From Diphasiastrum complanatum (Eukaryota; Streptophyta; Lycopodiopsida; Lycopodiales; Lycopodiaceae): DNA of 64,000 bases. This document shows positions 22,560 to 33,989 of this stretch, piece by piece. Each line of letters starts with the position of its first letter. Position 1 is the first letter of the stretch. The translations under genes and the position numbers were made by a program. Below the pieces are notes generated by a model. It did not search any database. It was not told where the DNA came from and saw only the letters and a list, made by a program, of their open reading frames with translations. The stretch is from NCBI GenBank assembly GCA_029204225.1, contig CM055100.1, positions 29,402,649-29,466,648 on the forward strand. The letters are read 5' to 3'.

Positions 22560-22968
22560 GTGATCTAAAGGGCATTCCACCATCACTAGTCCAACACACC
22601 ATACCCTTGGTGGATGGAGCAGTCCCCAAGGTGAGTCGATACTATCGCTGCAACCCAAACTACACGGAGCTGATCAAGCAAGAATTGCAGAAGCTGTTAG
22701 ATGCAAATTTCATCTACGAAATCGAGCACACAGAATGGGTATCACCGATAGTTATAGTACCTAAGAAGAATGGAAAATACGAATCTGTGTGAATCTGAAG
22801 GCGCTAAATGCAGTCACCAAAAAGGATCATTTTCTTTTACCCTTTACGAAAAGTGTCCTTGACCAAGTGGCTGGAGCCGAAGCCTACAATTTTTTGGATG
22901 GCTTCAACGGTTTAACCAAGTGAAGATAGCACACCAAGACCAGCATAAGACAACATCCACCATGGAGA
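22560..22968 (+). pseudogene. Gypsy reverse transcriptase N-terminal fragment
   Basis: Reads IPLVDGAVPKVSRYYRCNP, ELQKLLDANFIYEIEHTEW and VSPIVIVPKKNGK, then after a frameshift VNLKALNAVTKKDHFLLPF and FLDGFNGLTK up to a TPWR-like block. These are RT fingers and palm motifs up to just before the YxDD catalytic loop, which is absent because the deletion joins to the 3' LTR here. Confidence 0.9.
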
Positions 22969-23228
22969 GCTTTTGAGCTAACCTCCCTCTCCACTCTATC
23001 TCTCTCTTTATCTCCTCTTCTCTCTATCTCTTCTATTCTTCTCTTCTTTTTCACACAAAATCATGATGAATGCTAGTGTTGTAGAGTAGAGTTAATGGTG
23101 AGTAGTATTAGTGGTGAGTAGAGTTAAAGGAAAAAGTAAATAACTAACTAAAAGTAGCATCTATCCAGTGTTCTAGCCCTTGTTGACAGGTGGGAGGGCT
23201 ATACTACGCAAAGGTCTTTGACCCTACA
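22969..23228 (+). mobile_element. Truncated 3' LTR of the nested gypsy element
   Basis: Corresponds to about 21618-21903 of the 5' LTR, lacking U3 and its TG end. The joint GAGCTTTTGAG is shared by both sides, suggesting a microhomology deletion. Confidence 0.85.
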
Positions 23229-23233
23229 TTTTC

Positions 23234-23498
23234 TGAATCAAAACTATCTTCTTATTGCGTTCAGTATATGTCAGAATGCATGCATCTCTGTATTGCTTTT
23301 GTAGCTGATAGAAATTGTCTGAGAACTTGATACTTCATGTTTGGCTACGTAATCAGTTAGTATCTAGCGATTTCAAAGTTAGTTGCTAAAGATTGAACAT
23401 GATTTTTATCACTATTGCTTTGTTCAATTTTTTATAGCCGTAGTCATGCACTGGAAATAGGAGTTTCCGCATTACATTTATCCAACCTATTTTCGACA
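23234..23498 (+). mobile_element. Copia 5' LTR, part 2
   Basis: Resumes the LTR begun at 20249 and ends TTTTCGACA directly before a primer-binding site. With part 1 this gives an LTR of about 1.1 kb. Confidence 0.75.
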
Positions 23499-23530
23499 TG
23501 GTATCAGAGCATTATATCATGGTATCAGAG
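23499..23530 (+). other. Duplicated copia primer-binding site
   Basis: TGGTATCAGAGC at 23499-23510 and TGGTATCAGAG again at 23520-23530, 21 bp apart. The first abuts the LTR. Confidence 0.85.
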
Positions 23531-23531
23531 T

Positions 23532-26500
23532 ATACCTGAGATCTTCAGCTCCTACACTCCTTACGACACGAAGAAATTTGTTCATCTTGGTGATAATAGT
23601 ACTCACACTATTGAAGGTGAAGGTACTGTAAGATTGCGATTCCAACATGATCAATTCAAATTACTATCGAAGGTCTTATATGTCTCTAAACTCTCTACAA
23701 ATCTGTTATTAGTAAGTAGAATTCAGATTTAGGTCATAAGGTAGAATTTGAATCTGATCAATGCAAAATTGTTGATAGGAGTAATAAGATCCTTGCACTC
23801 AACAAGAGATAGAGTTACTTATATAGATTGGCACATTGTTATTCTGAGTCTAGTCAAGCCCTGAAAACCTCTGTTCTAGTCAATAAAGCATTATTATGGC
23901 ATCATCGCTTAGGACACTCCATGATTCTTGATCTCGACTATCCTTCTGGTAAGGTCGATCTCCCTATCTGTCATAGCTGCATCTTTGGAAAGTAGACTAG
24001 GATTTCTTTTAGATCAAACCATAGGCATGCAGCAAAAGATCTGTTAGATGTTGTTCATACAGATATATGTGGACCTATGCAAACTCCTTCATTACTAGAT
24101 GCAAAGTATTTTATTACTTTTATTGACGAATTCTCCAAAAAAACAACTATTTATTTTATCAAACATAAATCAGAGGCCTTCATCAAATTCAAACAATTCA
24201 AAGAGCATGTTGAGAATCAAACTGGCAAACGAATCAAATTAGTGAGGTCAAATAGCAGGGGAGAATACATCTCCAATGAATTCAAGGATTATTGCCTTAA
24301 CAACGACATTGAGCAACAATACATCACCTCCTATTCACCTCAGTCAAATGGTCTTGTTGAGAGAAAGAACAGAACCTTAGTTGAATTGGCAAAGTGCATG
24401 TTATCACATGCTACACTTCTGAAGTGCTTCTGGACTGAAGCTATTTCAACAACAACCTATATTCAGAACATATGTCCTCTAAAGGCCTCTCAAACAAAAC
24501 ACCATTTGAATTTTGGACAGGTACCAAACCTTCTTTATCAAACTTATGAATTTTTGGATTTACTGCTTTTGCGCAGATTTTTAATCATCTCAGAAAGAAG
24601 CTCGACTTTTAGAGTATCAAGTGTGTTTTCATCAGCTACACTACTTCAAATCAAGCCTACAAGTTGTTCGATCCCATTGAGTCAAAGATGTTCACTAGCT
24701 GGGATGCCATCTTCATCGAAGAAGCTCATCATCTCAGGAAGAAGCTCGACTTTCAGAGTATCAAGTGTGTTTTCATCAACTACACTACTTCAAATCAAGC
24801 CTACAAGTTGTTTGATCCCATCGAGTCAAAGATATTCACTAGTTGGGATGTCATCTTTATCGAAGATCAATTTCAAGACCTCAAAGAAAAGGGCGGTCCC
24901 CATGTAGCTGACCTATCAGATTCTCCTGATGCATTGAACTTTTCAGTTCCTCAGTCGACTATTCTCATTGAAGGTCCAAGCTCTTCTACTCCTAACAAAC
25001 AACAAATCAACGGCGAATCAGAAGATGATGATGTTGCAGATCAACAACTACAGTATGATGGAAATTATCAACTTTCTGTATTACCCAGAAGATTATCAAG
25101 GACTAGCAAACCACCTGAAAGGTATATCGACATGTCTACAGCCTATCTTGTTCAGGAACTGATGTCTGTCCAAGAGGCACTCAGTCAGCCTGATTCAGAT
25201 CTCTGGAAAGAAGCTATGGATAAAGAGTATTCATCTCTTATCAAGAACCAGACGTGGACAATTGTTGATTTACTTGCTAGCGGAAACATAGTTGATTGCA
25301 AATGGATTTTAAAAGTCAAGTATAATGCAGATGGAAGCATCAATAGGAGAAAGGCACGACTTGTCGCCAGAGGATTTTCTTAGATACACAACGTCGATTA
25401 CACTGAGACCTTCAGTCCAATAGTCAAGTATTTTTCTATTCGACTTTTGCTATCATTTGCCACTGCAGCAGATAGAAGGTTATATTATTGAGGGTAAACA
25501 CAATCATGTGTGTAAATTCCATAAGGCACTTTATAGCTTGAAGCAATCTGCTCGAGCATGGTTTCAAAGGATCAATACTTTCCTTATTGATCACGGCTAC
25601 ACACCTAGCTCTTCAGATTCAAACATTTATTTCAAAGTAGTGTAGTAGTCTTTTATCATTATCACTTTATATGTGGATGATACATTGCTTTTCAGCAACA
25701 ATACCGATCTGATAAAAGAAGCCAAGACAATGCTATCTTCCGAATTTGACATGATCGATCTGGGCAAAGCTCATTTCTGTCTTGGTATACAAATCCACAG
25801 AGACAGAAAACAGAAGTTGGTTTACATTACATAACAGAGGTACATCTACAACATGTTAGTCAGATATAATCTGACGAATTGCAAGTTAGCTCTCTCACCA
25901 ATGGAACCAGGTCTCAAATTGTCAAAGGACCTGTGTCCCCAAACAATTCATGAGAAGCAGCAGATGCGTGAGTATTCTTACCATTCTATTATAGGATCTC
26001 TTATGTACGCCATGATCTGTACTAGGCCAGACATAGCTTTTGCAGTCAGCTCTCTCAGTCAGTTTATGACTAACCTCAGTGTAACACATTGGAAGGCTCT
26101 TGTCAGAGTTATGAGATATCTTTGAGCTACTATGGATTTTTGCATTTGTTATGGAGCATTCGGCAATGACAAACTCAATTTTCTCAGTGGTTACATAGAT
26201 GCAAGTTGGACAGAAGATGTAGACACTCGTAAATCTACTTTCAGATTTACATTCTTCCTCAACAATGGTCCAATTTTTTGGAACAGTCGTAAGCAATATT
26301 TGATAGCTCTATCTTCCACTGAATCAGAGTATATCGCAGCCTATCAAGCTACAAAAGAAGCAATTTGGTTGAAGAATTTACTCTCAGATATTGGTCTGAA
26401 TCAATATGCCCCGACGACATTATTTTGTGATAGTAAAAGTGCCATTACTTTATTAGCCAACCCTAGATTTTATTCCATGAGTAAGCACATTGAATAGAAG

Positions 26501-26668
26501 TATCATTTCATCACAAGCAAAGTTCTCAACGAAGAGGTTAGATTGCAACACTGTAGAACGCAAGATATGACAACAGATGTTTTTACTAAAGCATTAAGTT
26601 TGGAGTCACACAGTAGATTCTGTGTAGAACTAAGTTTGAAGGTCAAGGCATTCAAGGATTCAAATTAA
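23532..26668 (+). pseudogene. Ty1/copia pol (PR end, integrase, RT, RNase H)
   Basis: Gag and the protease active site are deleted. Coding starts in the protease tail (KKFVHLGDNSTHTIEGEGT). Next come WHHRLGH (pre-integrase), VVHTDICGP and SPQSNGLVERKN (catalytic Asp and Glu of integrase), and a C-terminal region with an in-frame 48-codon duplication. RT follows: WKEAMDKEYSSLIKNQTW, KARLVARGFS, a deletion near 25460, KALYSLKQSARAWF, and the catalytic LYVDDTLLF near 25670. RNase H has GSLMYAMICTRPDIAFAV, SSTESEYIAAYQATKEA and KYHFITSKVLNEEV, then a stop. Several stops (TAG/TAA) and one or more deletions make it non-coding. Confidence 0.92.
24584..24871 (+). repeat. 144-bp in-frame tandem duplication in integrase
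   Basis: Units 24584-24727 and 24728-24871 each encode LRKKLDF.SIKCVFI.YTTS and LFDPIESK.FTSWD. The period of 144 bp keeps the frame (48 codons). It duplicates part of the copia integrase C-terminal region. Confidence 0.92.
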
Positions 26669-26675
26669 AGGGGAG

Positions 26676-27040
26676 TGTTGAATCAGGCTCTTTCTTACCA
26701 ATCGTCTAATTGGTTTTAATCTTCATCCATCCAGTTCTGCGGATTTTCTCATGTTTTTATACAGTCTGCAAAATTACAAGTGTTTTTACATAGTTTGCAG
26801 AAATACACAGAGTTGACAATAGTGTCGCCTTTTTCGCCTGTTAGGAATCCCGTTGAAAAATGCAGTGTCGTCTTTTTCGTATTTTTTACCTGACAGAAAT
26901 CTCGTGTAAAATCAAAGTGTCGCATTTTTTGTTTTTTTTCCAAAGAGCCTCAAATGTTAAGAAAATGACTATGGCAAAGTGTGGGGCAACCCTAAATGAG
27001 ATTTAAGGGCACCTTTGTCTTTTTCGTCTTTTTCGCAATA
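26676..27040 (+). mobile_element. Copia 3' LTR, truncated
   Basis: Preceded by the polypurine tract AAAGGGGAG (26667-26675) and starts TGTTGAATC. It matches the first about 360 bp of the 5' LTR and then stops, joined to an oppositely oriented copia element. Confidence 0.88.
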
Positions 27041-27600
27041 CCCATTTTCAACCAATGGGTTTCTTGCCAACTGGTGGTTCTACTAAGTCCCATGTGCTAT
27101 GCTTAGAAATTGACTCCATCTCCTCTCCCATGGCCTTGACCCAAATGCCATCATCCTTCGCTTCACCATAAGTAGAAGGTTCTTTGCTTTGAATAATGCT
27201 AGATAAGAGAGCATAATTTGCTTCATACCTTTCAGGTAGTGTCTTCTCTCTTGTTGATCTTCGTAGCTCTCCCTGGCTAGATGATCCTAGAAAGTCATCT
27301 ATGTCGCGGCTCTCCAACAATCTCTCAAACCATTTAGGGAGCCTCCTGTCTGGTGATCGGCTTCCTGTGAAAATGTATCCCACGGTACATCCTTCTCCTT
27401 GCGTTTGTCACCTGCAACTTCAATCCTTCTTGCACCAAAAGGTTTGTCCCTACCTCTCCAACCTGTCTCTTGAGGTTGAGTAGTAGTATCTCGAGATGTA
27501 TCCTCATGTTCATCACCCGTAAGGTCAATGAATGGATCATCATCAGGTGGTATCCTCACTATACCATCTTTTCCACTGGATCAAAACATCTATAGCCCTT
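27041..27600 (-). pseudogene. Copia integrase C-terminal and RT start remnant
   Basis: Minus-strand frames give REKTLPERYEANYALLSS, EPSTYGEAKDDGIWVKAM and EEMESISKHSTWDLVEPP, the typical link from integrase to RT. Frameshifts separate them. The element is cut at 27041, within RT, so catalytic RT and RNase H are missing. Confidence 0.85.
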
Positions 27601-27663
27601 CACACAATCATCATATCCTAGGAATATGCACTTGATAGCTTTTACATCAAGTTTACGTCTCTC

Positions 27664-28529
27664 TTACTTAGGAATGTGTACAAAGGCCTTACATCCAAAG
27701 ATTTGCAAGTGGTTCACCTTTGGCTTCTTCTTCGTGAATGCTTCCTCAGGTGTTATCTTTGGTTTGGCAATGGTAGGACTTCTATTTTGAAGATAGATTG
27801 TTGTACTACATGTTTCTGACCAAAAATCTTTTGGTAGTTTCATCTCAGCTAGCATAGATCTAATACTTTTTACAATTGTACGATTCTTGCGCTCAGCTAC
27901 ACCATTGAGAGCAGGAGTATGAGCTTGCATAAATTGTTTTTTAATCCCACATTGATCACAAAGATCATTGAAGTCATTAGACTTGTACTCACCTCCACTA
28001 TTTGATCTTAGGACTTTGATCTTCCTACTTGTCTGATTTTCAACCAATCCTTTGAAGCTCTTGAAGTTATCAAATGCATCTGATTTCTTCTTCAAGAAGT
28101 AGATCCACGTCTTACGTGACATATCATCAATAAAGGTCATGAAATAGTAGGCTTTACCTAAGGACATGGTCCTCATAGGCCCGCATAAATCTGTGTGGAT
28201 TAAATCCAGGATGTTCTTTGCTCTTGCAACATCCCCTTTATTGAACTTCTCTCGATGCTGCTTCCCATATACACAGGATTCGCACATCAATTTCAGTGAT
28301 CTTCTATGGTAGGCAATCATGTTACCATCTCCAATTTTCTCATCAAGCTGAGGCTTCCCAAGTTCAAGTGACCAAGCCTCTTATGCCACAACTCAGTTTG
28401 CGATGGAATGGATGATACAAGTCCATGTTGCCCCTTAATTGTAGCATTCAACCGTACAATTTTGTATTGGTCTCTCTTACTCCATCCGCGATAACTTTGA
28501 GCTTTTGGTTCACATCCTTCACAAAGCAA
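27664..28529 (-). pseudogene. Copia pre-integrase and integrase
   Basis: Pre-integrase TELWHKRLGHLNLGSLSLM, zinc-binding CESCVYGKQHREKF, first Asp in LIHTDLCGPMRTMS, FMTFIDDMSRKTWIYFLKKK, LRSNSGGEYKSNDF and TPALNGVAERKNRT with the catalytic Glu, then FWSETCSTTIYLQNRSPT and LQIFGCKAFVHIPK. The main frame 27664-28320 is open for 218 codons. A stop at its upstream edge separates it from pre-integrase. All three catalytic acidic positions appear to be kept. Confidence 0.92.
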
Positions 28530-29695
28530 CGATCATGGGCGAAATCTACTTTCAACTTTTGATCAGTAATGACTCCAACAGAAAGTAGATTTTTCTTCAA
28601 ACCTAGTATGTAAAGTACCTCCCTGATCATCCTGCTTTTGCCATCAGGTAGTTGGATTGAAACGGTGCCTATCCCCTTGATCTTGCACACCTCACCATTT
28701 GCTTGTGAAACAGATGTTCCATTATCCAACACTTTCAAGCTATTGAACCAATTCTTGTTACCTGTCATGTGTCTTGTGGCTCCTGAGTCAATATACCATG
28801 CTTGATCATCTTGATTGAATGACAATGCAGATATGAAGATGCTAGAGTCTTCAATCTCACCCTCATCGACAAGGTTACCTGATTGTTTTGGTTTCCCCTT
28901 GCCTTGTTCATCCAGGAATTTGTGACATTCACTCTTCCAATGGCCCTTTTTATCACAATGGAAGCACTTGCCTTTCTTCTTAGTTTTACTGAAAGATCTC
29001 TCGTCCTCCTGAGACTTGGCAAATTGCTGCTTAGACTTCTTCTTGCCCTTGCCCTTTCCTTGTTTTTGGCATGTCGCAAGTGCCTGATCGTCAGTATTTT
29101 GATGTCTAGCTTTCACCATTTCTCTATGTTGCTCTTCCTGCATCAAAATTCCTGTGAGCTCGTCAAAGGTTGGCAATCTTTCTCTTGATGCTATTCCACT
29201 CACAAACATCTGATAGGGTTCTGCAATGCCACACAATGCATTGTGCACCAGCTCCACGTCACGTATGCGCTCACCAATAGAATGCAGTTCATCTCTCATT
29301 GTCTTGATTCTGGTCATGTACGTCTGAATGTGCTCTCCTTGCTCCATGCAGGCACTATTCAACTTTGACTTCAGAAACATAATTCTTGATGGATTTGATG
29401 TCTCAAACTGCTCCTTTAGCACATCCCATGCCTGTCTGGGTGTAATAGCATCACAAATGTGGGTAATGATGTGATCCTTCACTGACAAGTTAATGAAGGT
29501 TAAAACTTTCCTCATCTTTTTGTCGAACACTTTGATATCTACTTCATTTGGCGGCCTTCTCTTATCACTTGTGATGACTTCCCACACATCTTTCTCCATC
29601 AGTATGTTTTTCATTTTGAATTTCCACACTGCATAGTTGAAAATCCCGTCCAATTTGCTACTTTCACTCAAAATGGACTCTCCCATGTTTGCCAT
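28448..29695 (-). CDS. Copia Gag-protease ORF
   Basis: 415 codons open. N-terminal FNYAVWKFKMKNILMEKDVW; UBN2 gag core (FINLSVKDHIITHICDAIT, AWDVLKEQFE, TYMTRIKTMRDELHSIGE, LPTFDELTGILMQEE); basic linker; CCHC zinc knuckle CFHCDKKGHWKSEC (near residue 240); protease active site WYIDSGATRHMT (near residue 300), then GIGTVSIQLPDGK and KNLLSVG. The ORF ends in a frameshift before pre-integrase. The protein would form virus-like particles and process the polyprotein. The element as a whole is dead because pol is truncated. Confidence 0.93.
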   Translation of the reverse strand: MANMGESILSESSKLDGIFNYAVWKFKMKNILMEKDVWEVITSDKRRPPNEVDIKVFDKKMRKVLTFINLSVKDHIITHICDAITPRQAWDVLKEQFETSNPSRIMFLKSKLNSACMEQGEHIQTYMTRIKTMRDELHSIGERIRDVELVHNALCGIAEPYQMFVSGIASRERLPTFDELTGILMQEEQHREMVKARHQNTDDQALATCQKQGKGKGKKKSKQQFAKSQEDERSFSKTKKKGKCFHCDKKGHWKSECHKFLDEQGKGKPKQSGNLVDEGEIEDSSIFISALSFNQDDQAWYIDSGATRHMTGNKNWFNSLKVLDNGTSVSQANGEVCKIKGIGTVSIQLPDGKSRMIREVLYILGLKKNLLSVGVITDQKLKVDFAHDRCFVKDVNQKLKVIADGVRETNTKLYG

Positions 29696-32600
29696 CGCAA
29701 AACTGCTTGAAACTTCTGTCGTAGGCTAAAAACAATATGTCGAGGCCAACAATGATGTCAGAAGTTGAAAATAATGACCTGCACTTTTTTCCTCACCAGG
29801 CCACTCGCCGCTTTTCCACCAATTTGAAAGCCAAATCGGCGTCGCCTTCCAAAATGCACTCAGTCGTCAACTCCCAACAACATGCCTAGTGGAATGGTGA
29901 AATCACTTCTGACATACTCCGAACACTTTCTCCGCTGCAATCACTCTATTTTGTTGTACCGTACTTGCAAGTACAGTCCGAGTGCCCTTCGTTTGGAGGT
30001 TATAGCCTTTCGTTTGGGTCAAAACGGGCAAAGGACCCAAAAATAGGGACTTTTCTAGTTTTTGAATTGTTTCTTCACCTTGAAGAAACTTCACTCTTCA
30101 CTTGTGAAGGGACCCAACTCCAATTTCAGTATGAAAATTTTTAATGAAGTTGAAGGCCAAAAAGCACTTCACTTCTTCAGGGCCCTCTTCAACAACCCTT
30201 CAGACTCCATCCAATGGTTGAATCTGATCCAACTGTGGATATCCCTTTTGGGTAGTACAATCTGAGCCGTCGATCTCATAACTCCTCTATCCAATGGATC
30301 TGAGCACTTATGTGCACCAATGGAGAGTCTTGTAGAAACTGTCCACTTCGAAACACTATGGTTCAATGCGCGAATAGTCTGTGACCTCCCTGTCTACGGC
30401 CGCGCCTCCCCACACTCGATTTTGCTTGATTTAACTCGTCTATGGATCGATTTGAGCACGATCTGAGGCCTGGAGCAGGGTCGCCCTACTGATCCCAAGT
30501 TTGTAGAGTGTTCACTCAAGAAATTCCGTGGAGAAACGGTAATTTTAGCTCAACTTGACAAAGTGGCTTTTTTCACCTTTACCGCAAATCTGCTAGGTTA
30601 ACTGTCAAATCTCTGACATAAATCTTAGAATCTCTCCATGACTGGTTGGCAATGTGATTAGCTTCCTTCCTGTCCTTACGGCATCCAAAACGGTGCACAA
30701 ATAGTGAAGAAGTCACCAGTTATGTATAAAAACTATAACCCCAAACCCGGTTTCAATTTTCAGCTGGCTTCAAAATTGTCAAATTTTCACCAAATTTTTC
30801 TAGACTTACCTGATGTTTGTGATTTGTATAAGCACGAAGGAGAATATTGGCAATAGTGAATGGAGTCTTTCTAAACAAATTCAAGATGGAAGGCCCTTCC
30901 ACGGGACACAAATTGAGCTCAATATGCTACAAATCCTTCAAAAGAAAATCATTCTCAATCATTAATAACATGACATTGTAAAATCATTTGTATTTACATT
31001 GACTATAGCATCGTGCCATAATTATGAATCTAACAAAATTGCAACATATGCAAAAAATTCTCAACTATTCATATATTTAGATAAATTGCAAACTTGTTCT
31101 TATGTCTTTTTATACACAAGACTTAGAGGTCTTGCTTTTTGCATGTATAATTAGCTTTGGTGAAATGAGAAACTACTTTCTAGCTTAAAATTTAAAGTGT
31201 ATATGCACATCTCAACTTCACAACTCTTGTACCCAATGAGATTTGGCATTGCCTTTAAAAAAAAAAAAATACAACTTTTATATCATTCATTGTGAATATT
31301 GTTTCCAAGATCATTTTGGGTAGAATTAGCTTTTCTATAATAGGTCATTGTAAAGTAGCATCAAAACTAAGCATATTGAATTACAAGTATCAGTATTCTC
31401 AATATAATATAGTGTATGTCAATCTATATAATCTCATAGTGCCTCAACATTTTCCTATCATAACAAAGTGGCATTAGATGTTTGCATGATATACAAAAGG
31501 TGCATACTTTAGTACATTTTAACTTTTTCAAAATAACTTTTTGATATGACAAAATTAAATGTGAATCTTTCTGTTCAATGATACCAAATATCATTTTGTA
31601 TTTTCAAAAGATTGGCTCATATCAACCAGGCAAATTCTTTAAGGTACAAACTGAATTTTCTCCTATTTTATTTACATATTGTAATCTTATTTATGATTTT
31701 ATTTTAGTTTTACATATTATATTAGAAAAACACTCGAAGTGATTTTACAAGATTATACTTGTGTCTTACATATGTAGAAGCTATAAAATAGTCACATCGT
31801 ATTGTTATTCTTATTGAAATTTGTTACGATACACAATACATGTGTAACTCATTTTCTTCATACTCACAACAAAGCATACAAAAACTTCTATTTTAAAAGT
31901 CCATTCAAGTATTGCAATGTATAATTGTTGTAATGCTCGAGCTAATAATTTGGTATGCAAACTCAAGGTACAAAGGACCTTTAGAAAGCATGCTATTTTT
32001 TTTTTTTCAATTCTCATGTTTCAAATGTGAAATATACATACTTGTGTAGCTTGTAATGTTTAAGCATCATACATTATACTCTAATATTTGTGTGATGCAA
32101 GCTTGAATCTTCACATATTGAAATTTGAGTCTAATATCTTTACTCACCTCGTTTTTTGTTCATTTGATTTTTTGTACTTGTAAATCATATATTCGCAAGT
32201 AGATAGTCTTTAATCATAATTGTATTAAATTGAACTATCATACTCATGTCGAGATAACAGTTATGTCTATTCAATACAATGTGCAATACTTTTCACAATG
32301 ATATTAGAATGTGTTAACATCAAAAAGAAAATTGTGGGAGTTTGTGCAACAAATACTAGAAATCGTTATTCTTGAGTCATATCCGCATCATGTCAATAGT
32401 ATATGCCACACTTTCTAGAACTAAAATTCAAAAGAAATTTTCTAACCAAAAGGTCAACTAGCTTGGATCCCTCCTCATCTTCATGTGAACTTCAAATCTC
32501 ATCAATCACTTCCTTACAAGTAATTCATTGAAGTAATTATCATGTTACAATTCTCATAATTCAATTGGGCAAAGTTGTGATTGTCCATATTTGGTTATAT

Positions 32601-33100
32601 ATAGTCACTTGCAATCACAAACAAGCCACCAAGTACTTGTTAAGGCTTTTTTAACCTCAAAAGTTTTTTAAATCCATCAAGTAGTCAACAAGAAAACATC
32701 TATGATGTTGTATTTAAACATATCCTATCTTGGCTATAACTCGCTCAAAAATTTCATACTACCTTTTGCACTATATGAGACATTAAACTTGGAATTATAA
32801 CCAGTCATATCAATGTTTGACATAGAATATTATCAATAATAGTGTTCATTCTCAAAACACATGGCAAATCTATTGGTGCCTCATTCTAAACTTTTGGCTA
32901 CAAGTTTATTATTAGTAATATGGTTGTACAATAATACATCCATTGTTTTCTACATTTTAATTTTGATATTGCAGTCAAAATGTTCCTTGTTAGCTAGACA
33001 CTAATCATATCGCAAAGATCTAGAGAGGTGGCATTCGTATTTATAATGTAAACACCACTAGAGTACATGATTCATATTCATGCTAAAAGAACTGGACAAA
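29696..33100. other. Copia leader/LTR remnants and AT-rich DNA, no gene
   Basis: 29696-30700 lies upstream of the copia gag and should hold its leader and 5' LTR, but I see no clear TGGTATCAGAGC site or LTR edge. 30700-33100 is AT-rich with only chance ORFs on both strands. A purine-rich run on the minus strand at about 33100-33140 (AAAGTGGGGGAGAGGGG) is a likely polypurine tract of the element to its right. Confidence 0.5.
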
Positions 33101-33389
33101 CCCCTCTCCCCCACTTTTTTTTTCTTTTTCCCTTTATCATCACAAATTGGTAGTTTCATCTCTATCACATTACCTTTTTTATACATAGGTGAAAATGAGT
33201 AACATCATATATGAAAGCTCTCACTTACTAGTCCGGTACTAAGCTCTACATGATGTCGAGAGCCCTTGGAGACCAACCTCTTGATCTTCCTCTTGACCAT
33301 CACAGTCATTGAACAAAATTTGTTTTTCAGATCCATTATTTGATTTAACAGCATGAAAACCATGAGAACCACCACTTGCATAGCATCAT

Positions 33390-33989
33390 CTACACAAGAA
33401 AATTCTCCAAAACATGTGAGTAAAGCAAAGTGATCGCTTCCACTTGCTTACCTTTCTCTTGATCATCAAAGATATCAAAGATATGAATATCTTCATACCT
33501 TAACCTCTGGAAATACTCCCTCTCAAACATATGATCTAGATCTAACAAGATCTCATCAATGCTTGATCTTGAACTTCCACAAAGGTTAGTGAAAACAATG
33601 TCACCAATGTCACCATCATAAATCAAAAGATAGATTCCACACTTTCCATCCAACATGAAGTAGAGTAGGTGAAGATGAGTATCAAACCTAATAAATCCAG
33701 CCCTCTTGAGTCCATAAAAAATCTCAATAAGCTCACCAATGAGATCTCCCTTGCCTTGAAGAAATTGCCTCTCGATTTGCTCCATGTAGTCTTCTCCAAC
33801 CAACCTTTTTCCATCTTGATCATGAGTGATCAATTCACAATCATAGAATCCTTTGAGTTGATGAAGAGATGTGAGATCCATGCCTTGGATCTTCCCAAGA
33901 ACCAATCTTCCATTGCTCTTTTCTTCATAAGACTCCCTCTTAATGATTACATCATAAGAAGTAGAAACCTCGAAGGCATTAGAAGCCAT
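33390..33989 (-). CDS. Remodelled copia RT-like ORF
   Basis: Intact frame of 199 codons. The N-terminal third (SYDVIIKRESYEEKSNG, GKIQGMDLTSLHQLKGFYD) is unlike copia RT. The middle keeps scattered RT landmarks in the right order: GEDYMEQIERQFLQ, ELIEIFYGLKRAGF (YGLK motif), HLLYFMLDGKCG and IYLLIYDGDIGDIVFTN at the place of the YVDD loop. The catalytic Asp pair is not preserved as YVDD, so polymerase activity is unlikely. Its ATG overlaps the end of the upstream ORF by 11 nt in another frame. Confidence 0.55.
   Translation of the reverse strand: MASNAFEVSTSYDVIIKRESYEEKSNGRLVLGKIQGMDLTSLHQLKGFYDCELITHDQDGKRLVGEDYMEQIERQFLQGKGDLIGELIEIFYGLKRAGFIRFDTHLHLLYFMLDGKCGIYLLIYDGDIGDIVFTNLCGSSRSSIDEILLDLDHMFEREYFQRLRYEDIHIFDIFDDQEKGKQVEAITLLYSHVLENFLV

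Larger units (their letters stand above)
21085..23228 (+). mobile_element. Nested, internally deleted gypsy element with TSD
   Basis: 2,144 bp from TGTTGGGGG to ACCCTACA, flanked by identical 5-bp direct repeats TTTTC (21080-21084 and 23229-23233). 5' LTR 21085-21903; PBS TGGCGCCGTTGTC at 21905; non-coding leader; RT N-terminal fragment; then a 3' LTR lacking its first two thirds. Gag, protease, most of RT, RNase H and integrase are missing. It sits inside the 5' LTR of the copia element 20249-27040, so it is the younger insertion. Confidence 0.9.
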
